A stretch of 54,387 nt of DNA from Pseudoalteromonas rubra (GTDB lineage: Bacteria; Pseudomonadota; Gammaproteobacteria; Enterobacterales; Alteromonadaceae): the NCBI RefSeq assembly GCF_005887095.1, contig NZ_PNCI01000023.1, positions 1 to 54,387 on the forward strand, written 5' to 3'. Positions within the stretch are counted from its first letter, which is position 1, and each line of letters begins with the position of its first letter. The position numbers were made by a program, and so were the translations under genes. Shown here piece after piece: positions 9,341 through 15,479 of this stretch. A model generated the notes under the pieces. That model was not told where the DNA came from, searched no databases, and was given only the letters and a program-made list of their open reading frames with translations.

Positions 9341-9778
9341 ATGCCACAAGTAGAAAAAAGTGCGTTAGTGATGTACAGCACACAAGAGATGTTTAACTTG
9401 GTCAATGATGTTGACGCTTACCCCGCTTTTTTGCCTCATTGCTCTGGGGCACGGGTGATTGATACTTCCGATCAGGGCATGACAGCAAGCCTTGAAATCT
9501 CCAAGGCGGGCCTGACCAAATGGTTTACCACTAAGAACCAGTACGAAGGCAACCGGGTCAGAATGCAGCTGGTAGACGGTCCGTTTAAATCCTTACATGG
9601 ATATTGGGAGTTTATCGAACTGGACGAACAGGCCTGTAAAGTGTGTTTAAAGCTTGAGTTTGAATTTGCCAACAAACTAATTGAGCTGGCATTTGGCCGC
9701 ATCTTCAATGAAGTTGCGAAGAACATGGTATCGGCCTTTACACAAAGAGCCAAAATAGTATACGGAGTACGTTCATGA
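9341..9778 (+). CDS. ratA: RatA / COQ10-like START-domain protein
   Basis: A 145-residue protein of the polyketide cyclase / START-like superfamily. The mitochondrial relative COQ10 binds ubiquinone, and E. coli RatA has been reported to interfere with 70S ribosome association. The ATG at 9341 with GGAGAG eight bases upstream is chosen over the longer frame from 9254. Recognisable blocks are MYSTQEMFNLVNDVDAYPAFLPHC near the start and LKLEFEFANKLIELAFGRIFNEVA near the C terminus. The stop overlaps the ratB start (ATGA), indicating translational coupling. Despite the name it is not part of a classical toxin-antitoxin pair here. Confidence 0.9.
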   Translation: MPQVEKSALVMYSTQEMFNLVNDVDAYPAFLPHCSGARVIDTSDQGMTASLEISKAGLTKWFTTKNQYEGNRVRMQLVDGPFKSLHGYWEFIELDEQACKVCLKLEFEFANKLIELAFGRIFNEVAKNMVSAFTQRAKIVYGVRS

Positions 9779-10098
9779 TCCAGGTTGAAGTGGTATTTGC
9801 CTTGCCCGACAAAGCCACAACGCTCAGTGTTGATGTAGCTGAAGGGACATCGGTGGAGCAAGTGGTGCTGCAAAGTGGTATTTTAGAGCGCTGCCCTGAA
9901 ATAGACCCAACCAATTTGAGTCTGGGGATCTGGAATAGAACGGTCAAGCTGAATCATGTTGTCCGAGCCGGGGACCGGGTTGAGGTGTATCGTCCGCTGA
10001 TAGCCGACCCTAAAGAAGCGCGTCGTCGCCGTGCAGAAAAGGCCAAAGAAGAAGGTCGGGCCAATAAAATCACAGGTGGCCGCCCACTGTCTAACTAA
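9775..10098 (+). CDS. ratB: RnfH / RatB family protein (UPF0125)
   Basis: A 107-residue ubiquitin-like (beta-grasp) protein of the RnfH/UPF0125 family, usually encoded directly after ratA. Family features are the VVFALPDKATTLSVDVAEGTSV N terminus and the VRAGDRVEVYRPLIADPKEARRRRAE C terminus. Its role is not established. It starts in a 4-base overlap with ratA. In many relatives bamE is nearby; here ratB is followed by a convergent gene and bamE is not present. Confidence 0.9.
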   Translation: MIQVEVVFALPDKATTLSVDVAEGTSVEQVVLQSGILERCPEIDPTNLSLGIWNRTVKLNHVVRAGDRVEVYRPLIADPKEARRRRAEKAKEEGRANKITGGRPLSN

Positions 10099-10112
10099 GG
10101 CTCAAATATGAG

Positions 10113-10154
10113 CAGGCCACCGAGTTAGTGGGTTATATTCACTGGCGTGGCCTG
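10113..10154. terminator. Stem-loop between ratB and DUF2069 gene (convergent)
   Basis: CAGGCCAC at 10113-10120 pairs with GTGGCCTG at 10147-10154. The 26-nt interior can form further AGTG/CACT pairing. There is no strong T tract. It sits in the 62-base gap between two convergent stops and may serve both. Confidence 0.5.
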
Positions 10155-10160
10155 TACGAT

Positions 10161-10613
10161 TTATTTCTCTTCGTCCTTCTGTTCACCCTGTTCGTAGGCT
10201 GCTTTTTCATCTGCCAGGTCTTGCTTCAGCTTACGGATCTTTAGCCCCAGCTCCTGGCCCCTGTGTCTGGCATAGTACGTACAGCCAATAAACATACAGG
10301 TGGCAAAAAACAACTCGAGTAAGATCAAGGGCATTTCTTCAGGAGACACCCATAACAAGGTTAGCCCGTGTGTAAAGTAGATCAACACGATGAAGTTGGC
10401 CCAGGCATAAGTGTAGGGCTTGTCCTGAATAATGCCTTTCAGTGGTAACAGCAGGGGTAAAATATACACTGCAAATACAAAGCCTGTGCTGTAGCCTTCA
10501 CGCGGTGCCAACACAAACAACCACAAGGGCATGAGAATTAATAAGCCCACATACCCAATAAGGGCTGAGGCCTGAAAGCGTTTTGTAACGGATTTTTTGG
10601 GGATCTGGCTCAT
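10161..10613 (-). CDS. DUF2069 inner-membrane protein
   Basis: A 150-residue protein with about four hydrophobic helices (near residues 16-34, 43-60, 70-88 and 95-112) and a charged cytoplasmic tail rich in Lys, Glu and Asp ending EQGEQKDEEK. The pattern fits DUF2069, an uncharacterised family common in gammaproteobacteria and usually encoded next to a WrbA-type flavoprotein, as here. The start overlaps the upstream wrbA-like stop by 4 bases (ATGA), so the two are translated together. Function unknown. Confidence 0.85.
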   Translation of the reverse strand: MSQIPKKSVTKRFQASALIGYVGLLILMPLWLFVLAPREGYSTGFVFAVYILPLLLPLKGIIQDKPYTYAWANFIVLIYFTHGLTLLWVSPEEMPLILLELFFATCMFIGCTYYARHRGQELGLKIRKLKQDLADEKAAYEQGEQKDEEK

Positions 10614-11161
10614 GATAATTTATTGCTAATGGTAAACAGTCGTTTTGCAAGTGCCCGACAGATTTTCAGCTCTGTGTCTGTCAGTTCGCTGCTATTGTCC
10701 ATGCCGGCTACATGGGTTGCGCCATACGGCGTGCCACCACTGGTGGTCGACAGTAACTCTGGCACATCGTAAGGCACACCCATCAACAGCATACCATGGT
10801 GTAGCAGTGGCAAGGACAGATTGAGCAGAGTTGCTTCATTGCCGCCATGCATGCTGCTTGAAGAAGAAAACACACACGCTGGTTTGTCGATAAGCTGGCC
10901 TTTGAGCCAGATATCACTGGTTGTTTCCCAGAAGGTTTTCGCCTGCGATGCCATCATCCCAAAGCGCGTTGGTGTGCCAAAGGCCAGCGCATCGCAGTCT
11001 ATGAGATCTTGCTTAGACACCACAATGTCATGGGCTTGTTTTGCAACAAAAGTGCGTAGTCTGACTTGTGCACCATGAAATTCCAGAGTTTCTGCAATTT
11101 CATGTGCCATGGCTGCAACAGAGCCATGGCTGGAATGATATAAAACTAAGATCTCAGGCAT
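10610..11161 (-). CDS. WrbA-like NAD(P)H:quinone oxidoreductase (flavodoxin fold)
   Basis: A 183-residue flavodoxin-fold protein likely to bind FMN and reduce quinones by two electrons. The start is placed at the ATG at 11161 (MPEILVLYHSSHGSV), which begins the first beta strand and FMN phosphate loop. The longer frame into arsC adds unrelated residues. Other motifs are DALAFGTPTRFG near residue 75 and SSSSMHGGNEATLL near 113. It begins 4 bases after the yfgD stop and overlaps the DUF2069 gene, forming a three-gene operon. WrbA family membership is clear; whether it is true WrbA or a paralogue is not. Confidence 0.85.
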   Translation of the reverse strand: MPEILVLYHSSHGSVAAMAHEIAETLEFHGAQVRLRTFVAKQAHDIVVSKQDLIDCDALAFGTPTRFGMMASQAKTFWETTSDIWLKGQLIDKPACVFSSSSSMHGGNEATLLNLSLPLLHHGMLLMGVPYDVPELLSTTSGGTPYGATHVAGMDNSSELTDTELKICRALAKRLFTISNKLS

Positions 11162-11165
11162 AGGA

Positions 11166-11513
11166 TCACAGAATATCCAGAACGGATTCAGGTGGGCGAC
11201 CAATGGCGGCTTTGTCACCTTTCACTACGATTGGTCTTTCGAGCAACTTTGGGTTTTCCAGCATTGCCTGACGAATACGCGCTTCATCGCTGTCTTTGCT
11301 CAGGCCCAGCTCTTTGTAGAGTGTTTCTTTGCTGCGTACCAACTGATGTGCAGAGGTAAAGCCTAACTTTTGTAGCAGAGCACTCAGGGTGTCTTCATTA
11401 ATAGGTGTTTTAAGATATTCGACAACCTCAGGTTGAATGTCACGTGACTCCAGTAGAGCCAGAGTTTCACGAGATTTTGAACAGCGTGGGTTGTGGTAAA
11501 TCGTAACTGACAT
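11166..11513 (-). CDS. yfgD: ArsC/YfgD family glutaredoxin-fold reductase
   Basis: A 115-residue thioredoxin-fold protein of the ArsC family. The redox Cys is in HNPRCSKSRETL (residue about 10). The anion-binding arginines of arsenate reductases appear in KLLERPIVV and AAIGRPPESV. Gene order (next to bepA, with perM beyond) matches the E. coli yfgD locus, so a YfgD-type role is more likely than dedicated arsenic resistance. No arsR, arsB or other ars genes are nearby. It is the first gene of an operon with wrbA-like and DUF2069. Confidence 0.9.
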   Translation of the reverse strand: MSVTIYHNPRCSKSRETLALLESRDIQPEVVEYLKTPINEDTLSALLQKLGFTSAHQLVRSKETLYKELGLSKDSDEARIRQAMLENPKLLERPIVVKGDKAAIGRPPESVLDIL

Positions 11514-11679
11514 ATAAGATCCTTTACGGTATTAATATTTATCTGATTCAGCGCAAATTGTACCGTATCCTGCAAGCCATGCCTACGTTTTTCAGGTCGA
11601 GTCTCTGCTGCATGAAGTAAAACAGAGCGGCCTCTTGCCCAGCTTTTAGTGGTGAGGTGAGTCGGTGCTTGAATGGATA

Positions 11680-11715
11680 CCCTGAGCGTATTACTTTTCC
11701 AGTTTACGCTCAGGG
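11680..11715 (-). terminator. Stem-loop downstream of bepA
   Basis: An 11-bp perfect inverted repeat, CCCTGAGCGTA / TACGCTCAGGG, with a 14-nt loop, starts 14 bases past the bepA stop on the minus strand. The sequence beyond is not T-rich, so this is either a Rho-assisted terminator or a 3' stabiliser. Confidence 0.55.
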
Positions 11716-11728
11716 GGGGCCGACAGAT

Positions 11729-13180
11729 TTAGAGTTTAGCCAGCTCTTTTTGCATATCCCGGTACTGAGTCAGTAACGCTTTTAAGCGCAGCCGGCGCAC
11801 GGTTTCTTCCTTTTCGACGTGATTAAGTGCCTTCTGAATTTCGTCCGCTGCCCGCATAAAGGCGCCATAGTGGCTCAACAAGCTGGCCTGGCTTTCATGA
11901 TAGTCCGCTTTGGATTCCATTTTTTTATAGGTATCCGTGAGCAGCTGCCGCGCCAGCACATGCCCTGGCTTTTCCAGTAGAAAAACTTTCAGAAGTTGCT
12001 CGGCCAATTTATATTGCTCGCTTTTAATGGCGACGTTGGCATAGTTGAGCGTGATAACCTGATTGTTGGGCCTAAGCTCATGTTTCTCGCCTAGCAGCTT
12101 AGTGATCGCTGTATAGTCTTTTTTTGCCAGCAGCAGATCTGTGTATACGTCAAGGTAGAAGAGGTTGTTTGGCTCGGCATTTAATAGCTTGTCCATTATG
12201 CTTTGTGCCTTGTCCAACTTTTTCTGATCCAGATAAGTGATCGCCAGTCCATATTCAAGCGCACTTTTGTCCAGGTCGGAAGATTGTCTTAACGCCTGTT
12301 CAAAATAAGCTTGTGCTGCTTTACCCTCCAGTTGGTATCTGGCGATAACCCGACTTTTAGCCAGCTGGAACTGTTGGCTTTTTGGCACATACCTTTGTTG
12401 ATATTGCTGCGCACGCAGGCGAACATCCGACACCCGGGAGTCGGGCAGTGGGTGAGACATTAAAAAGACCGGCGCTTTGTTTTTGAAACGCACCTGGGCG
12501 GCCAATTTGCTCAAAAACTCACTGGATGCATTTGGGTCAAAGCCCGCATTATACAATGTCTGCATGCCAAATCGGTCGGCTTCTTGTTCGGCTTTTCGGC
12601 TGTGCGTTAGCTGACTTAGCGCTGACTGAGTTGAACTGGCCGACAAAATCGCCATACCTGCGTCGGGGGCGATCACGGTGGCCAGAATACCGGTGATCAT
12701 ACCCGCAATTGTCAAAGCGCTGTTGTCTTTGGCTTGCTGGATCCTCCGAGCCAGGTGGCGTTGGGTAACGTGGGCTATCTCGTGGCCTAATACAGACGCA
12801 AATTGACTTTCGTTGTCGGCCTGTGCCATCAGCCCGGTGTGTACGCCAACATGCCCACCATAAAACGCAAAGGCGTTTATATCTTTATTATCAATCCAGA
12901 AAAATGAAAAGGGAAAGCGTACATCATTGGCGTTGGCAACCAGTTTATTCCCCAGCGCTGAGAGGTATTCATCAAGCACTGGATCCTGCACAAGCTTAGA
13001 GCCTGAGCGGATCTGCATCATCATGATTTCGCCGATGGCTTGTTCTTTATCTATGGGGAGCACTTGTACCGCAGAAGTGCCCAAATCAGGTAATTTCAAT
13101 GAGGACTGAGTGAAGCCTGAGGTCGAAACAGTCAGTGACAGGGCACACACAGATGCCTGAAACAGTTTTTTTAACTGCAT
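11729..13180 (-). CDS. bepA: BepA, periplasmic M48 metalloprotease and chaperone
   Basis: BepA helps assemble outer-membrane beta-barrel proteins such as LptD and degrades misfolded ones. The 483-residue protein has a signal peptide (MQLKKLFQASVCALSLTVSTSGF). The zinc motif is LGHEIAHVTQRH near residue 137 with the third ligand in EQEADRFG near 200. The second half (about 290-480) is helical TPR-like repeat used for Bam complex contact. It lies 1 base after the stop of the upstream unknown gene on the same strand, so it is probably co-transcribed. Neighbours yfgD and perM match the E. coli locus. Confidence 0.94.
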   Translation of the reverse strand: MQLKKLFQASVCALSLTVSTSGFTQSSLKLPDLGTSAVQVLPIDKEQAIGEIMMMQIRSGSKLVQDPVLDEYLSALGNKLVANANDVRFPFSFFWIDNKDINAFAFYGGHVGVHTGLMAQADNESQFASVLGHEIAHVTQRHLARRIQQAKDNSALTIAGMITGILATVIAPDAGMAILSASSTQSALSQLTHSRKAEQEADRFGMQTLYNAGFDPNASSEFLSKLAAQVRFKNKAPVFLMSHPLPDSRVSDVRLRAQQYQQRYVPKSQQFQLAKSRVIARYQLEGKAAQAYFEQALRQSSDLDKSALEYGLAITYLDQKKLDKAQSIMDKLLNAEPNNLFYLDVYTDLLLAKKDYTAITKLLGEKHELRPNNQVITLNYANVAIKSEQYKLAEQLLKVFLLEKPGHVLARQLLTDTYKKMESKADYHESQASLLSHYGAFMRAADEIQKALNHVEKEETVRRLRLKALLTQYRDMQKELAKL

Positions 13181-13181
13181 T

Positions 13182-13892
13182 CTAATCCTTATTTATATCA
13201 TCGCCGAGCATGATCTTGGCAATGTCCACTTCATCGCTGCATGCCCGGGCGTCTTTTTCGCATAACATATAAAAGTCTTTTATTGAGACCCCATCAACCT
13301 TAATAACGTTCAATTCTCGTTGCAGCATGGTCAATGTTTTATGTACCACTTTGTGCGCATGCAGGATCAGCGCTTTGTCTGCGGTATCGCCCCGGTCGAA
13401 ATAAAAAGCGATAAATTTATGCAGCTGGTTGAAACGCAACAGGACTTTCATGGTATGTGGGTCCCAGACGTTAAACTCAAGATATTTATTGTCTTTAAGG
13501 TATCTGTCTACTTTGACCCCCTTGGCAATGGGATAAGCCCACAACTCAAAACCGCGGTCTGTAAATACCTGATGAAGAGATAAAGCGGGCGCTTTATCAC
13601 AGTGAATAAGACCATTTTGATCTTCATATCCACCAAGCAAAGATAAGTTCCAGTTCCGTTTGTCTAATAAACGTTTAACGGCATGATCAAATCCATGTTG
13701 AAAAATCCCTTCGCCTTCGCTAACCGAAGAGGCGACAAGATGATAAAATGGTGGCAACTCACCCCAGTTAATTTGTTTTTTAAACCAGTTTATTTCTTTT
13801 AAGGTTGGGTTGTCAGGCAAACGCGCCTTGTTGTTTGCACCAGGCATGTGAAAATCCGAAAAAACACTATCTCTGTTATAAGGATAACGCAT
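13182..13892 (-). CDS. Conserved-looking hypothetical protein upstream of bepA
   Basis: 236 residues, not recognised. It is soluble-looking, without signal peptide, membrane segment or obvious catalytic motif, and rich in His, Asp and Lys. Features include FQHGFDHAVKRLLDKRNW near residue 65 and a C-terminal half with Cys at CEKDARACSDEVD. The frame is fully open and codon use matches its neighbours, so it is likely a real gene. Only 1 base separates its stop from the bepA start, which suggests one operon with possible translational coupling. No function is proposed. Confidence 0.7.
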   Translation of the reverse strand: MRYPYNRDSVFSDFHMPGANNKARLPDNPTLKEINWFKKQINWGELPPFYHLVASSVSEGEGIFQHGFDHAVKRLLDKRNWNLSLLGGYEDQNGLIHCDKAPALSLHQVFTDRGFELWAYPIAKGVKVDRYLKDNKYLEFNVWDPHTMKVLLRFNQLHKFIAFYFDRGDTADKALILHAHKVVHKTLTMLQRELNVIKVDGVSIKDFYMLCEKDARACSDEVDIAKIMLGDDINKD

Positions 13893-14003
13893 TGACCGAG
13901 TTCAGGCTATACGGTTTGCAGACAGAGTAAATCTGAAATGTGCTAAGGTACAGCAAAAGAGTTGTAATAGGTTGAAAGTAGAATTAAATAAGGCCCTAGC
14001 AGA

Positions 14004-14228
14004 GTGATAGAATATGATTTACGCCCTTTGCGGTGTCCGCAGCTATTTGTTCAGTTTAAGTGGCAGCTTAAGCAAGCAAGACTTCAAACGGATGCCGTGC
14101 GGTTTTTTTACACAAAAGAACAAGACCTGCGAGATATAATGCGCTATTTAGACAGTCAAGATATGGTATTTCAGCATAATCAACAGTCAGAACCATTTTT
14201 TATACAAGTGGAGTGTGTAAATGATTGA
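14004..14228 (+). CDS. TusA-like sulfurtransferase family protein
   Basis: A 74-residue protein of the TusA/SirA/YeeD fold. The N-terminal DLRPLRCPQLFVQFKW holds the family Cys-Pro (Cys about 11), the residue that carries persulfide in TusA. The usual second Pro of CPxP is replaced by Leu, so it is a paralogue rather than canonical TusA. It starts at GTG 14004, with an AAGG about 10 bases upstream. The stop lies inside the perM start (8-base overlap), so it is coupled to perM. Its sulfur partner, if any, is unknown; a cysteine desulfurase fusion lies 1.3 kb downstream. Confidence 0.75.
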   Translation: MIEYDLRPLRCPQLFVQFKWQLKQARLQTDAVRFFYTKEQDLRDIMRYLDSQDMVFQHNQQSEPFFIQVECVND

Positions 14229-15297
14229 ACTCATTAAGTCCTGGTATCGGGCCAAGTTTTCAGACCCTAACTCAGTGACACTGTTGCTGATGTTACTGGC
14301 AATGGCCGCGCTGCTGTATTTCTTTGGGACTTTTATCATCCCTGTATTAGTGGCGATAGTGATAGCCTACCTGTTGGACTGGCCCGTAACTCGTCTGCAG
14401 CGGCTGGTGCCTAGCCGGCAGATGGCGACCAACATTGTAATGCTGGTGTTTGTGAGTGTCATGCTGGCGCTGATGTTCGGCATTTTACCGGTGTTATGGG
14501 CGCAAACCAGCAACCTGGTGCAAGAGGCGCCGACTATGATTGAAGAAGGCAAGTACTATTTGTTGCATTTGCCCGATACCTATCCGAACCTTATTTCTGC
14601 GGAGCAAGTGCAAAACCTGGTTGGGACGGTTGAAACTAAGTTATTTGAATTTGGCCAGCAGGTGGTCTCTGCGTCTTTGACATCGATTAAAGACGTGGTG
14701 GCCTGGCTGATTTATCTGGTACTGGTGCCCCTGTTAGTGTTTTTTATGCTCAAAGATAAGAGCCAGCTAACGACAGGACTGCTGCAACTGGTGCCAAAAG
14801 AAAGGCGCCTTATTAATCAGGTTTGGGAAGAAATGGACCACCAAATCATGAACTACATTCGGGGCAAAGTCTTTGAGATCATCATAGTGGGCTTATCCAG
14901 CTTTGTGGCGTTCACCATTTTGGATCTGCGTTATGCAGCTTTACTCGGCACTTTGGTTGGTTTCTCGGTTTTAATTCCCTTTATTGGAGCTGCGGTGGTC
15001 ACTTTGCCCGTTGCTGCGGTTGCGCTGTTTCAGTTTGGGGTCGCACCTGAATTCTGGACTGTATTAGTGGTCTACGGTGTGATCCAGGCATTAGATGGCA
15101 ATGTCCTGGTGCCTTTGCTGTTTTCAGAAGCGGTTGATCTGAATCCCGTCTATATCATAGTTGCCGTGTTATTTTTTGGCGGTCTGTGGGGGTTCTGGGG
15201 GGTGTTTTTTGCAATTCCTTTGGCCTCGCTGGTAAAAGCACTTCTTAATGCCTGGTCAACTCAGCATCAGGAATATCTGGCCTCTGAGGCTGACTAA
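14221..15297 (+). CDS. perM: PerM / AI-2E family membrane protein
   Basis: A 358-residue polytopic inner-membrane protein of the AI-2 exporter-like (UPF0118) family. About eight hydrophobic segments are arranged as in the family: two or three near residues 15-90, a long loop, then a block from about 160 to the end. Conserved motifs are PLLVFFMLKDK near 175, VLIPFIGAAVVTLPV near 255 and VIQALDGNVLVPLLFSEAVDLNP near 290. Relatives transport AI-2 or act in Na+(Li+)/H+ antiport; the substrate here cannot be assigned. The position opposite bepA and yfgD matches E. coli yfgO/perM. Confidence 0.88.
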   Translation: MIELIKSWYRAKFSDPNSVTLLLMLLAMAALLYFFGTFIIPVLVAIVIAYLLDWPVTRLQRLVPSRQMATNIVMLVFVSVMLALMFGILPVLWAQTSNLVQEAPTMIEEGKYYLLHLPDTYPNLISAEQVQNLVGTVETKLFEFGQQVVSASLTSIKDVVAWLIYLVLVPLLVFFMLKDKSQLTTGLLQLVPKERRLINQVWEEMDHQIMNYIRGKVFEIIIVGLSSFVAFTILDLRYAALLGTLVGFSVLIPFIGAAVVTLPVAAVALFQFGVAPEFWTVLVVYGVIQALDGNVLVPLLFSEAVDLNPVYIIVAVLFFGGLWGFWGVFFAIPLASLVKALLNAWSTQHQEYLASEAD

Positions 15298-15310
15298 TCT
15301 CTCTCATCTG

Positions 15311-15345
15311 ACAGGTGGCGAATTCGCGTCACCTGTTGCTTTTGT
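15311..15345 (+). terminator. Intrinsic terminator after perM
   Basis: ACAGGTG (15311-15317) pairs with CACCTGT (15330-15336), with a self-complementary GCGAATTCGC inside the loop, followed by TGCTTTTGT. It starts 13 bases past the perM stop. Confidence 0.7.
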
Positions 15346-15401
15346 GCTCCTTCCCGAATGTTATCTTGTACCATTTTGGAATAACGATCTTCATTTATAC
15401 A

Positions 15402-15420
15402 GCAAATGATTATTATGCTT
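15402..15420. promoter_or_regulatory. Fur-box-like sequence upstream of the cysteine desulfurase fusion
   Basis: On the minus strand this 19-bp stretch matches the classical Fur box (GATAATGATAATCATTATC) at 13 of 19 positions by hand count, including an uninterrupted ATAATCATT core. It lies about 60 bases before the likely GTG start and overlaps a TATTAT that could be a -10. Iron control would suit a cysteine desulfurase, but the match is only moderate. Confidence 0.3.
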
Positions 15421-15442
15421 GCTCTGCCTTTTGTGTAGAATG

Positions 15443-15455
15443 GAATATGATATTC
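15443..15455. promoter_or_regulatory. 13-bp perfect palindrome before the cysteine desulfurase fusion
   Basis: GAATAT-G-ATATTC is a perfect palindrome around one central base, itself inside TAGAAT...ATTCTA. It lies 12 bases upstream of the ribosome-binding site at 15467-15473. The position suits an operator or an mRNA hairpin at the 5' end; the regulator is unknown. Confidence 0.4.
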
Positions 15456-15479
15456 TATATTGTTATAAAGGAGCGCCGT

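Noticed and set aside
9341..10098. ratA-ratB as a toxin-antitoxin module
   Set aside because: Despite the historical name, ratA and ratB are widely conserved housekeeping-type genes and ratB is a ubiquitin-like RnfH-family protein, not an antitoxin.
11166..11513. Arsenic resistance gene arsC
   Set aside because: ArsC-fold family, but the position next to bepA and the absence of arsR/arsB point to the YfgD subgroup rather than an ars operon.
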